A stretch of 64,000 nt of DNA from Pseudomonas sp. PDM05 (GCF_014851685.1 NZ_JACVAC010000014.1:62001-126000), one strand, 5' to 3'. Positions 51,937 through 61,230 are shown, counted from the first letter of the stretch. A program made the numbers and translations. The notes: a model not told the origin generated them from the sequence alone.

Positions 51937-53578
51937 ATGCCCGGGATTTGGCCAGTTGCACCGCGCCATCCACACTCAAATCGCTGAGCAGCACCTGCGG
52001 CGCCATTGCCTCAGGCAGTGCCTGCAACACCTCAAGGGCGTCGTGCCGTACCCGCGCGAGCACCAGGCGCTTACCCTCCCCGCGCACCTGCGCAAAAAAC
52101 GCGGCCAGCGCTTCAATGCTGGTGCCATCCAGGTTCGGCGATTCCTCCAGGCTCAACACCACGGCTTCCACTGGCGATTGGCGCATCAGGCGCAAGGCCG
52201 CGCCCAGGATGCGTTCGGTATTCGCGAAAAACAGCGCCTCGCTGGGACGCACGATCAGCACACTCGGCACCTCCCGTGCGTCGGCATGATGCTGACGGTC
52301 AACAAAGTCGTGGCTATCGCCCAGGCGACCAAGCACCTGGATGTCAGCGGAGGACATCTGGCGCAGCATCAACACGACACTGATCGCCACCGCCAGCAAC
52401 AAGCCATCCAGCACGCCGAGCACCAGCACCGCCGCGACCGCGCAGATCACCAGCAGGCGATCACGCCGCCAGATGAAATAGCGCCCCAGCGGTTGCACGC
52501 TCAAGCCATGCCCCAGTGCATAGATGACAATCGCTGCGAGCACCGGCTCCGGTGTCAGGGCGACGTAGGGCAGCACCGTCAACACAATCACCAACACCAC
52601 CAGCGCCGCGACGATGCCGGCCAGCCGTGAACCCGCACCGGCGGCTTCATTCGCCGAGGTTGCCGAATACCCGGCGCCGACGGGCATCCCATGAAACAAC
52701 CCGGACACCAGGTTGGCCGCCCCCAGCGCCAACAAATCACGATTGGATGACACGCGGTCGCCATGTTTAAGGGCGAACGAGCTGATAGAGCCGTAGGACT
52801 CCGCATAAAGGATCATGACCAACGCAAACGCCAACTCCCCCAGGCGCAACCAATCGGCGAACGGCAGCACCGGCAAGCGCCCCAGTTCCAGGCGCAGGTC
52901 GATCATGCCAATCAACCCCACACCGTGGGCCTGTAGGTCCAGGAGTTGCCCGCCGGCAATTCCCAGCACGACCACCAGCAACCCGCCCGGCAGGCGCGGA
53001 ATCCGCGCGCACAGCCACAACACGCACAAGGCCACGGCCGCGACCAGCGCCGCCGGCCAGTTCCAGCTTGGCCACTGCTCGATTAATTGCGGCAGGAAGC
53101 GGATCAGGTTGTTGTCGCTCAGGTGTACGCCCACCACAGCTGCCAGTTGCTTGAGGATAATGGTCAGCGCCAGGCCGAACGCGAAACCGCGCAACACCGG
53201 CTTGGCAATAAACGAAGTGACGCCACCCAGCTTGAGCAACCCGGCCAGCAAGAAAAATCCACCCGTGACCAACACCAGCCCAAACGCCAGGGAAAGCCGC
53301 AACGCCGGGTCATCACCGGCAAGGCTGGCGGTCGCTGCGGCCAGTACCGCCGCCGAAGACGACGTAGCCGACACAATCGCAAAGCGGCTGGTGCCCAACA
53401 GGCCGTAGCACAACAGCCCGGCAAACAAGGCAATCACACCCGCCTGGGGCGGGAGCGCGGCAATGCTCGAATAGGCCACTGCCTCCGGCAGCAATAAACC
53501 GGCGATGGAGAGCCCGGCGAGGATGTCCTGGATGCGCCTGGAAGACGCAGCAACAGCGGGAGGGGTTTGAGTATTCAA
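51935..53578 (-). CDS. SulP-family anion transporter with STAS domain
   Basis: A 547-residue carrier. About eleven membrane helices occupy residues 15-400, including LLLPEAVAYSSIAALPPQAG and the Pro-rich GMPVGAGYSATSANEAAGAG, both SulP signatures. A C-terminal STAS domain follows (SVLIVRPSEALFFANTERIL, VVLSLEESPNLDGTSIEAL). No ATG fits the N-terminus. TTG 53578 is chosen because AGGTTGG precedes it, and a TTG at 53626 is an alternative. The substrate may be sulfate, bicarbonate or a dicarboxylate. Confidence 0.85.
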   Translation of the reverse strand: MNTQTPPAVAASSRRIQDILAGLSIAGLLLPEAVAYSSIAALPPQAGVIALFAGLLCYGLLGTSRFAIVSATSSSAAVLAAATASLAGDDPALRLSLAFGLVLVTGGFFLLAGLLKLGGVTSFIAKPVLRGFAFGLALTIILKQLAAVVGVHLSDNNLIRFLPQLIEQWPSWNWPAALVAAVALCVLWLCARIPRLPGGLLVVVLGIAGGQLLDLQAHGVGLIGMIDLRLELGRLPVLPFADWLRLGELAFALVMILYAESYGSISSFALKHGDRVSSNRDLLALGAANLVSGLFHGMPVGAGYSATSANEAAGAGSRLAGIVAALVVLVIVLTVLPYVALTPEPVLAAIVIYALGHGLSVQPLGRYFIWRRDRLLVICAVAAVLVLGVLDGLLLAVAISVVLMLRQMSSADIQVLGRLGDSHDFVDRQHHADAREVPSVLIVRPSEALFFANTERILGAALRLMRQSPVEAVVLSLEESPNLDGTSIEALAAFFAQVRGEGKRLVLARVRHDALEVLQALPEAMAPQVLLSDLSVDGAVQLAKSRA

Positions 53579-53683
53579 TCGAGCCAACCTTGGGGGTCTC
53601 CAAATCAGAAACCAATAAGCCGACAAGCTTAGCCTTCATTACCCGGCGCTGGGTTGATCCGGGTGCAGGTTTTGCGCAGCCAC

Positions 53684-53718
53684 AAAAAAGGCCGATTCGC
53701 GGTGTGCGCGAATCGGCC
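53684..53718 (-). terminator. intrinsic terminator of the HAAAP transporter gene
   Basis: GGCCGATTCGC (53690-53700) and GCGAATCGGCC (53708-53718) give an 11-bp stem. On the minus strand it is followed by six T residues (53689-53684). Confidence 0.9.
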
Positions 53719-53738
53719 TCTTCAGGTGCAGCCGGCTA

Positions 53739-55016
53739 TCAGGACAACAGCGAGTAGATCAGCGCCGTAATCGCTACCAGGCCAACAGCCGTGACAAACA
53801 CGTTGGACGCCTGCCCGCGGTACTTGGCCATGGCCGGTACTTTGCGGATCGCGTACATCGGCATCAGGAACAGGATCGAAGCAATCACCGGCCCACCCAA
53901 TGTCTCGATCATGCGCAGGATGCTCGGGTTGAGCGTGGCGACGATCCAGCACACCACCAGCATGAAGGCGGCGGTCATGCGGTCCAGGGTCTTCGGTGCC
54001 GGACGGCGCCCCGTCTTGACCACCAGGCCCTTGAGGCCTTCACTGGCGCCGATGTAGTGGCCCAGGAACGATTTGGCAATCGCCACGAATGCAATCAATG
54101 GCGCGGCGAACGCGATGGTGGGGTTGTCGAAGTGGTTGGCCAGGTACGACAGGATCGACAGGTTCTGCGCTTTCGCCTCGGCCAACTGCGCCGGCGACAG
54201 GGTCAGCACGCAGCTGAACACAAAGAACAGCACCATCGCTACCATCAGCAGGTGCGCGCGGGACAGGATCTGCGAGCTGCGCTCATCGGCATGGGCGCCG
54301 TACTGACGCTTCTGATCAACCGCAAAGGCCGAGATGATCGGCGAGTGGTTGAACGAGAAAACCATCACCGGAATCGCCAGCCATAGGGTACTGAGCAAGG
54401 CCGATGGTTCCGGCACCACGCTGGCGGTGCTGAGGATGCCGCCGTTCCAGTGCGGGACCAGGTATACCGCCAGGAACAGCAAGGCGACGATGAACGGATA
54501 CACCATCAGGCTCATGGCCTTGACGATCACCTGCTCGCCGCAACGCACCACGGCCAGCAGGCCGAGGATCAGCACAAACGCCAGGATTGCCCGAGGCGGC
54601 GGCATGATGTGCAGCTGGTGCTCCATGAAGCTGCTGACCGTGTTGGTCAACGCCACGCTGTAGATCAGCAGGATCGGGAAGATCGCAAAGAAGTACAGCA
54701 ACGTGATCACTGCACCGGCCTTGATGCCGAAGTGTTCTTCCACCACATCGGTGATGTCGGAGCCATCACGACCGGAGAGTACGAAGCGGGTCAGGCCACG
54801 GTGGGCAAAGAACGTCATCGGAAACGCCAGCAGCGCCAGGATCAGCAACGGCCAGAAGCCGCCCAGGCCAGCGTTGATAGGCAGAAACAAAGTGCCGGCG
54901 CCAATCGCCGTGCCGAACAGGCCAAGCATCCAGGTGGTGTCCTGGCGGCTCCAGCTTGTGAGGGTTGCAGGTGTCGATGCATAGCGTTCGTCAACGCTAT
55001 TGGCCTGATCATTCAT
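53739..55016 (-). CDS. HAAAP-family amino acid transporter, serine/threonine (SdaC) type
   Basis: A 425-residue, eleven-helix proton symporter. MLGLFGTAIGAGTLFLPINA is the HAAAP family start. PVMVFSFNHSPIISAFAVDQ is the characteristic central segment of SdaC/YhaO-type serine and threonine carriers, and KSFLGHYIGASEGLKGL follows late. ATG 55016 (MNDQANSVDE) is chosen over a start six codons upstream. It stands alone with its own terminator, divergent from the leader-peptide region. Confidence 0.88.
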   Translation of the reverse strand: MNDQANSVDERYASTPATLTSWSRQDTTWMLGLFGTAIGAGTLFLPINAGLGGFWPLLILALLAFPMTFFAHRGLTRFVLSGRDGSDITDVVEEHFGIKAGAVITLLYFFAIFPILLIYSVALTNTVSSFMEHQLHIMPPPRAILAFVLILGLLAVVRCGEQVIVKAMSLMVYPFIVALLFLAVYLVPHWNGGILSTASVVPEPSALLSTLWLAIPVMVFSFNHSPIISAFAVDQKRQYGAHADERSSQILSRAHLLMVAMVLFFVFSCVLTLSPAQLAEAKAQNLSILSYLANHFDNPTIAFAAPLIAFVAIAKSFLGHYIGASEGLKGLVVKTGRRPAPKTLDRMTAAFMLVVCWIVATLNPSILRMIETLGGPVIASILFLMPMYAIRKVPAMAKYRGQASNVFVTAVGLVAITALIYSLLS

Positions 55017-55188
55017 CCGGTCGGATCTCCGCATTTACACAGCCGGGACGAGTCAGAAAAACCTGACAGGCAGCGCCCCGACCATAGAAGGGCCGCGATT
55101 GTCCGGGATTCTTGTGAATAAGCAAAGACTTAGCTGAGGAACGGTGGCGTGGTATATCGACACGCCGCACCCAACCCAGACACATTTG

Positions 55189-55218
55189 TTGACAATCCAG
55201 CGCCCACGCCAGCATGAT
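55189..55218 (+). promoter_or_regulatory. possible promoter before the leader peptide
   Basis: TTGACA at 55189-55194 and CATGAT at 55213-55218 are separated by 18 bases. Transcription would start almost at the leader ATG, so either the peptide is near-leaderless or starts at ATG 55234, or the promoter lies further up. The rest of 55017-55188 shows nothing else. Confidence 0.35.
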
Positions 55219-55224
55219 CCGGCG

Positions 55225-55311
55225 ATGAACGTTATGCCGTTGCACCTCACCCGCATCACCACCACGACCGCTTTCGGCGGGTCGCGCGGTGGCTGTGGGT
55301 GGTCGAGCTAA
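55225..55311 (+). CDS. possible threonine-rich leader peptide
   Basis: A 28-codon frame runs from ATG 55225 to TAA 55309-55311. It contains LTRITTTTAF, with four consecutive threonine codons (55258-55269) and a fifth just before, much like the run in the E. coli thr leader peptide. A strong hairpin with a T tract follows 21 bases after the stop. No good ribosome site is visible, and an internal ATG at 55234 is possible. The downstream gene is an isochorismatase-like hydrolase, not a threonine biosynthesis gene, so a role in attenuation is suggested by form only. Confidence 0.45.
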   Translation: MNVMPLHLTRITTTTAFGGSRGGCGWSS

Positions 55312-55363
55312 ATACCCCACAGATTCAACCCAAGGCCCCGCCAGCAATGGACGGGGCCTTTTT
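55293..55363 (+). terminator. attenuator-like hairpins before the isochorismatase gene
   Basis: A first hairpin pairs CTGTGGG (55293-55299) with CCCACAG (55316-55322). The second pairs AAGGCCCCG (55332-55340) with CGGGGCCTT (55352-55360), has an inner CCA/TGG and a GCAA loop, and runs into TTTTT, a full intrinsic terminator. GGCGGG in the leader (55276-55281) could instead pair with CCCGCC (55337-55342) in the terminator arm. Confidence 0.7.
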
Positions 55364-55401
55364 GTTGCCCCGCCCACCAGGCAATCACAAGGAGCAACAC
55401 C

Positions 55402-55947
55402 ATGGCTGACGCCCTGTTGATCATCGATATGCAAGCCGGCCTATACGATGGCCCGCAAAGACCTTTCGAGCGTGAACGCCTGCTCGACACCATCAACCAG
55501 TTGATCAAGCGCGCCCGCGCCGCCAACAAGCCGATCTTCGTGGCGCGCCACACCGGCCCGGAAGGTTCGCCGATTGCGGCGGGCAGCCCGCTTTGGCAGG
55601 TATGGCACGGCCTGGAAGTGGACGAACACCGTGACCATCTATTCAACAAAACCCGCCCAAGCTGTTTTCTGGGCACGGACCTGGCCCGACAACTGCGCGC
55701 AGCCCAGGTCGACGAACTGGTGATTGTGGGCATGAAAACCCAGTTTTGCATCGACACGACTTGCCGTGTAGCGGTTGAACTGGGGTTTTCGGTGGTATTG
55801 CCCGAGGATGGCCACACCTGCATGGACACTCCGGCGCTGAAGGCCGAAGCGATCATCGAGCATCACAATGGGACATTGGCCGGGGCGTTTGTGAAGCGTA
55901 TCAGCGCAAGGGACCTCTGGTGCTCAAGCAACCACGCGACCCACTAA
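55402..55947 (+). CDS. isochorismatase-family cysteine hydrolase
   Basis: A 181-residue hydrolase. The catalytic triad is Asp9 in LLIIDMQAG, Lys83 in FNKTRPSCF and Cys116 in GMKTQFCID. It belongs to the nicotinamidase/isochorismatase superfamily; the substrate cannot be told. A good AAGGAG ribosome site precedes ATG 55402. It lies after a terminator, so its expression should depend on readthrough or antitermination at that hairpin, or on another promoter. Confidence 0.88.
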   Translation: MADALLIIDMQAGLYDGPQRPFERERLLDTINQLIKRARAANKPIFVARHTGPEGSPIAAGSPLWQVWHGLEVDEHRDHLFNKTRPSCFLGTDLARQLRAAQVDELVIVGMKTQFCIDTTCRVAVELGFSVVLPEDGHTCMDTPALKAEAIIEHHNGTLAGAFVKRISARDLWCSSNHATH

Positions 55948-56120
55948 ACCGCGGAGGCCCTCAGGGGCCTATTGCGCAGTTCACCGTTGAGGGTGTTCTG
56001 CGCAATATCCAACTGTTAGAACAGCCTTACGCAAGAAGAAAATTTTCTTACTCAGTAAAACGAACCGCCCTACAAATCCCGCATACTCATCCTCTCAAAC
56101 CCTTCAGGAAGAGCCTTCCG

Positions 56121-57074
56121 ATGACCGCAACAGTTCTGGTCCTGGTTGAAACCATCAACGCCTACCTGCCCATCATCGAAAGCAATGACTTTCATGTGAT
56201 CCTGGCTCCCACACCCGCCGAACGCGCCCAGGCCATCAAGACCCACGGCGCCCAGATCAAGGCCGTGCTGACTCGTGGTCCGCTGGGCTTGTACGCCGCG
56301 GAAATCGACGCCCTGCCCTTGCTGGAAATCATATGCGTGATCGGCGCAGGCTATGAACATGTCGACCTGCAAGCGGCCAGCAATCGCGGGATCGTGGTCA
56401 CCAACGGCGCCGGGGTCAACGCGCCATCGGTGGCCGACCACGCCATGGCCTTGTTGTTGTCGCTGGTGCGCGGCATTCCGCAGACCGACGCCGCCGTGCG
56501 GCGCAATGAATGGCCCAAAGTGATGCGGCCGTCCCTGGGCGGCAAGCAGTTGGGCATTCTCGGGCTGGGTGCGGTGGGCCTGGAGATCGCCAAGCGCGCG
56601 GCCCTCGGCTTCGGTATGGAAATCAGCTACCACAACCGCCAGCCGCGCGATGATGTGGACTACACCTACTGTTCGTCCGCGGTGGAACTGGCGCGCACCT
56701 CGGACTTCCTGATCCTGGCCACGCCCGGCGGCGACGGCACCCGCCACTTGATCGATCGCCACGCCCTCGACGCCCTCGGCCCCAATGGTTACCTGGTCAA
56801 CATCGGACGCGGCAGCGTGGTGGTCACCGCCGACCTGGTGGCTGCCCTGGAGCAGCGGCGCATTGGCGGTGCCGCCCTGGACGTGTTCGACGACGAGCCC
56901 CAAGTGCCCGACGCCCTCAAGCGCTTGAGCAACACCGTGCTCACCTCCCATGTCGCCGGCCTGTCACCGGAGGCCGCCCATGATACGGTGCAGCGCGTGG
57001 CCGATAACCTGGTGGAGTTTTTCGCCGGTCGCCCGGTGCTCACGCCGGTCACGCTGCCCCCGCCTGCAAAGTGA
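56121..57074 (+). CDS. D-isomer 2-hydroxyacid dehydrogenase
   Basis: A 317-residue NAD(P)-dependent dehydrogenase. The Rossmann domain has LGILGLGAVGLEIAKRAALG; NIGRGSVVVTADLV carries the catalytic Arg region, VFDDEPQVP the Glu and LTSHVAGLSPEAAHD the His. These suit glyoxylate/hydroxypyruvate reductase-type or related enzymes. ATG 56121 is preferred because AGGAAGAG lies upstream; the frame extends further but without coding character. It is monocistronic. Confidence 0.9.
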   Translation: MTATVLVLVETINAYLPIIESNDFHVILAPTPAERAQAIKTHGAQIKAVLTRGPLGLYAAEIDALPLLEIICVIGAGYEHVDLQAASNRGIVVTNGAGVNAPSVADHAMALLLSLVRGIPQTDAAVRRNEWPKVMRPSLGGKQLGILGLGAVGLEIAKRAALGFGMEISYHNRQPRDDVDYTYCSSAVELARTSDFLILATPGGDGTRHLIDRHALDALGPNGYLVNIGRGSVVVTADLVAALEQRRIGGAALDVFDDEPQVPDALKRLSNTVLTSHVAGLSPEAAHDTVQRVADNLVEFFAGRPVLTPVTLPPPAK

Positions 57075-57117
57075 CCCATCAGGCACGCTGATCACCCTCC
57101 AACACGCTAACCTATTA

Positions 57118-57146
57118 AACCGCCCCGACCTTGTCGCTGGGCGGTT
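57118..57146 (+). terminator. hairpin after the hydroxyacid dehydrogenase gene
   Basis: AACCGCCC (57118-57125) and GGGCGGTT (57139-57146) form an 8-bp stem with a 13-base loop. No T tract follows, so confidence is modest. Confidence 0.4.
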
Positions 57147-57203
57147 GTGCGCATTAGATTAGGAAATAGTCCGAGGCCTTTAGAATAAGCAGAAGGGATA
57201 AGC

Positions 57204-58271
57204 ATGGCGCTGAACGACCAATCGACCCAGATCCGGGCAGGCGAAGAACTTGACGCCAGCCTGATCGATCCCTACCTCAAGGCCCATATCCCCGGCCTGA
57301 GCGGCACGCCCACCATCAGCCAGTTTCCTGGCGGTGCGTCCAACCTGACTTACCTGCTGGAGTACCCCGGCCAGGAATTTGTCCTGCGCCGCCCGCCCTT
57401 TGGCCACAAGGCCAAGTCCGCCCACGACATGGGCCGGGAATACCGCATTCTCAACAGCCTCAAGGACGGCTTTCCGTACTGCCCCAAAGCCTACGTGCAC
57501 TGCACCGATGAATCGGTGATCGGCGCCGAGTTCTATGTGATGGAGCGGGTCAACGGCATCATCCTGCGCTCCGACCTGCCGGCCGAACTGGGCCTGGACG
57601 CGGCCAAGACCGAAGCCTTGTGCAAAAGCTTTATCGACAAGTTCGTCGAACTGCATCAAGTCGACTACACCGCATGCGGCCTGGCCGACCTGGGCAAGCC
57701 CGAAGGCTACGTGGCGCGGCAGATCCGCGGCTGGAGCGATCGCTACGAAAAAGCCCTGACCCCCGACGCCCCGCGCTGGGAAGCAGTGCGCGCGTGGCTC
57801 GACGACAAGATGCCGGCCGACCACCCGACGTCCAGCATCGTGCACAACGACTACCGCTTCGACAACGTGATCCTCGACGCACACAACCCGATGCAGATCA
57901 TCGGTGTGCTCGACTGGGAACTGACCACCCTCGGCGACCCGTTGATGGACCTTGGCAACACCCTCGCTTACTGGATCGAAGCCGCCGACCCGGCCCCGGT
58001 GCAACTGATGCGCCGCCAGCCGAGCAACGCCCCCGGCATGCTCACCCGCCGCCAGTTCGTGGACTACTACGCCGAACGTGCCGGCATCCAGATCGACAAT
58101 TTCGACTTCTACTACACCTACGGCCTGTTCCGCCTGGCCGGCATCGTGCAGCAGATCTACTACCGCTTCTTCCATGGCCAGACCCAGGACAAACGCTTCG
58201 CGCAGTTCATCCAGATGAACAAGCTGCTGGAGCAGATGAGCCTGAACGTGATCGGTAAATCAGCCCTCTAA
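57204..58271 (+). CDS. aminoglycoside-phosphotransferase-like kinase (ACAD10/11 type)
   Basis: A 355-residue kinase-fold protein. ISQFPGGASNLTYLLEY is the ATP-binding start, IVHNDYRFDNVILD the catalytic loop (Asp-x-x-x-x-Asn) and GVLDWELTTLGDPLMDLGN the DFG-like metal loop. This is the subgroup fused to acyl-CoA dehydrogenase in ACAD10/11 and often linked with fatty-acid or 4-hydroxyacid breakdown, where it phosphorylates a hydroxyacyl substrate. It is coupled with the SDR gene nine bases downstream, supporting such a joint role. Confidence 0.88.
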   Translation: MALNDQSTQIRAGEELDASLIDPYLKAHIPGLSGTPTISQFPGGASNLTYLLEYPGQEFVLRRPPFGHKAKSAHDMGREYRILNSLKDGFPYCPKAYVHCTDESVIGAEFYVMERVNGIILRSDLPAELGLDAAKTEALCKSFIDKFVELHQVDYTACGLADLGKPEGYVARQIRGWSDRYEKALTPDAPRWEAVRAWLDDKMPADHPTSSIVHNDYRFDNVILDAHNPMQIIGVLDWELTTLGDPLMDLGNTLAYWIEAADPAPVQLMRRQPSNAPGMLTRRQFVDYYAERAGIQIDNFDFYYTYGLFRLAGIVQQIYYRFFHGQTQDKRFAQFIQMNKLLEQMSLNVIGKSAL

Positions 58272-58280
58272 GGAACCTCC

Positions 58281-59048
58281 ATGTCCAAGACCAACCTGTT
58301 CGACCTCGACGGCAAGATCGCCTTCGTTTCCGGCGCCAGCCGTGGCATCGGTGAGGCCATCGCCAAGTTACTGGCCCAGCAAGGCGCCCATGTGATCGTC
58401 TCCAGTCGCAAGCTGGACGGCTGCCAGCATGTGGCGGACGCGATCATCGCCGCCGGCGGCAAAGCCACGGCGATTGCCTGCCATATCGGCGAAATGGAGC
58501 AGATCACCCAGGTGTTCGCCGGTATTCGCGAACAGTTCGGCCGCCTGGACATCCTGGTCAACAACGCCGCAACCAACCCGCAATTCTGCAACGTGCTGGA
58601 CACCGACCTCGGCGCCTTCCAGAAGACTGTCGACGTGAATATCCGCGGCTACTTCTTCATGTCGGTGGAAGCCGGCAAGCTGATGCGTGAGAACGGTGGC
58701 GGCAGCATCATCAACGTGGCCTCGATCAACGGCATCTCCCCTGGCGTGTTCCAGGGCATCTACTCGGTGACCAAGGCCGCCGTGATCAACATGACCAAGG
58801 TGTTCGCCAAGGAATGCGCAGCGTTTGGCATTCGTTGCAACGCCCTGCTACCGGGGCTGACCGACACCAAGTTCGCCTCGGCGCTGGTGAAAAACGATGC
58901 GATCCTGAAAACCGCACTGGCGCAGATCCCGCTCAAACGCGTGGCCGACCCGAGCGAAATGGCCGGCGCGGTGCTGTACCTGGCGAGCGATGCGTCCAGC
59001 TACACCACCGGCGTATCGCTGAACGTGGACGGCGGCTTCCTCTCCTGA
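58281..59048 (+). CDS. short-chain dehydrogenase/reductase
   Basis: A 255-residue classical SDR. AFVSGASRGIGEAIAKLL binds the cofactor, NNAATNP is the NNAG-type motif, and the catalytic centre is Ser in INVASING with YSVTK. The end LNVDGGFLS is typical. An AAGGAACC ribosome site sits within the 9-base gap after the kinase-like gene, so the pair is an operon, plausibly for hydroxyacyl or alcohol substrates. It converges with tag nine bases away. Confidence 0.9.
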   Translation: MSKTNLFDLDGKIAFVSGASRGIGEAIAKLLAQQGAHVIVSSRKLDGCQHVADAIIAAGGKATAIACHIGEMEQITQVFAGIREQFGRLDILVNNAATNPQFCNVLDTDLGAFQKTVDVNIRGYFFMSVEAGKLMRENGGGSIINVASINGISPGVFQGIYSVTKAAVINMTKVFAKECAAFGIRCNALLPGLTDTKFASALVKNDAILKTALAQIPLKRVADPSEMAGAVLYLASDASSYTTGVSLNVDGGFLS

Positions 59049-59057
59049 ACCCAGGCT

Positions 59058-59687
59058 TCAGGGCCGCTTGAACTGCCGGCGCAGGTCTTCGATCTGTGCC
59101 CGGCAGTGGCAGCCTTCCAGGTGATCGTTGACCATGCCCATCGCCTGCATCAGCGCATACATCGTGGTCGGGCCGACGTAGGTCCAGCCACGCTTCTTCA
59201 AGGCCTTCGACAACCGCACCGAGGCCGGGGACGTGGGGTTGCCCGCCCAATAAGCCAGATCGACCACCGCCGGGCGCTCTTGTGCAGTGGGCTCGAACGC
59301 CCACAGCCAGGCTGCCAGTGAACCCGTTTCATCCACCAGCTCACAGGCACGCCGTGCATTGTTGATGGTCGACACGATCTTCGCCCGATTACGCACAATC
59401 CCGGCATCGTTCATCAAGCGCGCTATATCGGCCTCGCCATACGTGGCGACCTTGCGAAAATCAAAGCCCTCGAACGCCACCCTGAACTGCTCGCGCCTGC
59501 GCAGGATGGTGATCCACGCCATGCCCGCCTGAAAGCCTTCCAGGCAGATCTTCTCGTACAACTGGGTGTCGTCGGCCACCGGCACGCCCCACTCGTGATC
59601 GTGGTAACGCGGGTATTCCGGCGCGGACGTGCGCCAGGCGCAATAGGTCTGCCCACAGGCGTCGGTCGTCAGTCCTGGTCTGTCCAT
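59058..59687 (-). CDS. tag: DNA-3-methyladenine glycosylase I
   Basis: A 209-residue base-excision repair enzyme that removes 3-methyladenine. The family pattern is intact: Cys in QTYCAWRT, PRYHDHEWGVP, FQAGMAWITILRRREQFRVA and the C-terminal zinc ligands in VNDHLEGCHCR. The Tyr and Trp residues of the pocket (WTYVGPTTMYALMQAMGMVN) are present. It is monocistronic. Confidence 0.93.
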   Translation of the reverse strand: MDRPGLTTDACGQTYCAWRTSAPEYPRYHDHEWGVPVADDTQLYEKICLEGFQAGMAWITILRRREQFRVAFEGFDFRKVATYGEADIARLMNDAGIVRNRAKIVSTINNARRACELVDETGSLAAWLWAFEPTAQERPAVVDLAYWAGNPTSPASVRLSKALKKRGWTYVGPTTMYALMQAMGMVNDHLEGCHCRAQIEDLRRQFKRP

Positions 59688-59773
59688 CCATTACCTCAAG
59701 TGCCAAGCACCGGATCATAAGCGAAAATTTTTATCACCCGCCAACCGCTCAAGCATCACCGTCACCGACCAAC

Positions 59774-59869
59774 TGGTCAGACCGGGACCGGACAACCGGC
59801 GAATTTTTACTTGTGATTTCAAAAAACCCCAGCGTAGACTGGCCCGGCACTGGACTTACCGGTAAGACC
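59774..59869. promoter_or_regulatory. two GntR (FadR-subfamily) operator-like sites before the DctA-type gene
   Basis: TGGTCAGACCG lies at 59774-59784 on the plus strand. TGGTCTTACCG lies on the minus strand at 59859-59869, overlapping the perfect palindrome CTTACCGGTAAG (59854-59865). Both match TGGT-N3-ACC, the FadR/PdhR/LldR-type half-site pattern, and two GntR genes follow the transporter. Confidence 0.6.
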
Positions 59870-59919
59870 ACAACAATTAAGCCCTGGAACCACCAGGGCA
59901 CCGAATAGAGATCCCTCCC

Positions 59920-61230
59920 ATGCTCAGATGGTGCTCGCGTTCGATTTTCCTGCAAGTCGTGATTGGCCTGATGCTTGGCGTCATATGCGGCTTGGCCCTT
60001 CCCGAATTCTCCACACAACTCAAACCCCTGGGTGACGGCTTTATCAAGCTGATCAAAATGCTGATTGGCCTGATCGTGTTCTGCGTGGTGGTCAGCGGTA
60101 TTTCCGGTGCAGGCGACTTGAAGAAAGTCGGGCGCATCGGCCTCAAGTCGGTGATCTACTTTGAAATCCTGACCACCGTCGCCCTGGTGATCGGCCTGGT
60201 CATGGCCTTCAGTACCGGGATCGGCACCGGCGCCAATATCCACCTTGAGCAGTTGTCCTCCGCTGGCCTCAATGAACTGGCCGACAAAGGCCAGCACATC
60301 AAAGGCACCAGCCAGTTCCTGATGGACCTGATCCCCAACTCGGTAATCGGCGCCTTCGCCGACAACAACGTTCTGCAAGTGCTGCTGTTCTCGGTGCTGT
60401 TCGGCAGCGCGCTGAACCTGGTGGGTGAGGCGGCTTCCGGCATCTCGCGCCTGATCAACGAACTGAGCCATGTGATCTTCCGCATCATGGGCATGATCGT
60501 GCGCCTGGCGCCAATCGGTGTATTTGGCGCGATCGCCTTCACCACCAGCACCTACGGCCTCGATTCGCTGCAACACCTGGGCAGCCTGGTTGGCCTGTTC
60601 TACCTGACCTGCTTCGCCTTTGTCGGGCTGATCCTCGGCCTGGTAATGCGCCTGTCCGGCCTGCGTATGTTGCCGCTGCTCAAGTACCTGCGCGAAGAAC
60701 TGCTGATCGTGATGGGTACCGCTTCGTCCGACGCGGTGCTGCCACAGATCATGCGCAAACTCGAGCACCTGGGCATCGGCAGCTCGACCGTAGGCCTGGT
60801 GATTCCGACGGGGTATTCGTTCAACCTCGACGGTTTCTCGATCTACCTGACCCTGGCCATCGTGTTTATCGCCAACGCCACCGGCACGCCGCTGTCGATG
60901 ACCGACTTGCTGACCATCCTGCTGGTGTCGCTGATCACCTCCAAGGGCGCCCACGGCATCCCGGGCTCGGCCCTGGTGATCCTGGCGGCGACACTCACGG
61001 CGATCCCGGCGATTCCGGTGGTGGGCTTGGTGCTGGTGCTGGCGGTGGATTGGTTCATGGGCATCGGTCGCGCATTGACCAACCTGATCGGCAACTGCGT
61101 CGCTACCGTGGCCATCGCCCGCTGGGAAAAAGACATCGACCTGCAGCGCGCCAACAAGGTGCTTGAAGGCCAGCACGGCTATACCTTCCAGGCCAAGAAG
61201 CCGGTACTGCCGGCGCATCAGGAGTTCTGA
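59920..61230 (+). CDS. dicarboxylate:cation symporter (DctA family)
   Basis: A 436-residue DAACS transporter. GASSDAVLPQ-like IVMGTASSDAVLPQIMRKLE is the serine-rich re-entrant loop, GYSFNLDGFSIYLTLAIVFI is the substrate-binding segment and ARALTNLIGNCVATVAIARW ends the core. The usual DctA sequence after SKG (AGVTGSG) is changed to AHGIPGSA, so it is a paralogue of DctA, perhaps with a different dicarboxylate or amino acid range. It is followed by two GntR regulators and preceded by two operator-like sites, suggesting local control. Confidence 0.9.
   Translation: MLRWCSRSIFLQVVIGLMLGVICGLALPEFSTQLKPLGDGFIKLIKMLIGLIVFCVVVSGISGAGDLKKVGRIGLKSVIYFEILTTVALVIGLVMAFSTGIGTGANIHLEQLSSAGLNELADKGQHIKGTSQFLMDLIPNSVIGAFADNNVLQVLLFSVLFGSALNLVGEAASGISRLINELSHVIFRIMGMIVRLAPIGVFGAIAFTTSTYGLDSLQHLGSLVGLFYLTCFAFVGLILGLVMRLSGLRMLPLLKYLREELLIVMGTASSDAVLPQIMRKLEHLGIGSSTVGLVIPTGYSFNLDGFSIYLTLAIVFIANATGTPLSMTDLLTILLVSLITSKGAHGIPGSALVILAATLTAIPAIPVVGLVLVLAVDWFMGIGRALTNLIGNCVATVAIARWEKDIDLQRANKVLEGQHGYTFQAKKPVLPAHQEF

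Noticed and set aside
55009..55434. Minus-strand frame across the leader region
   Set aside because: It spans both the transporter start and the isochorismatase start and has no homologous features.
57118..57146. Hairpin considered as a riboswitch for the APH-like gene
   Set aside because: A single simple stem without conserved core; more likely the end of the preceding transcript.
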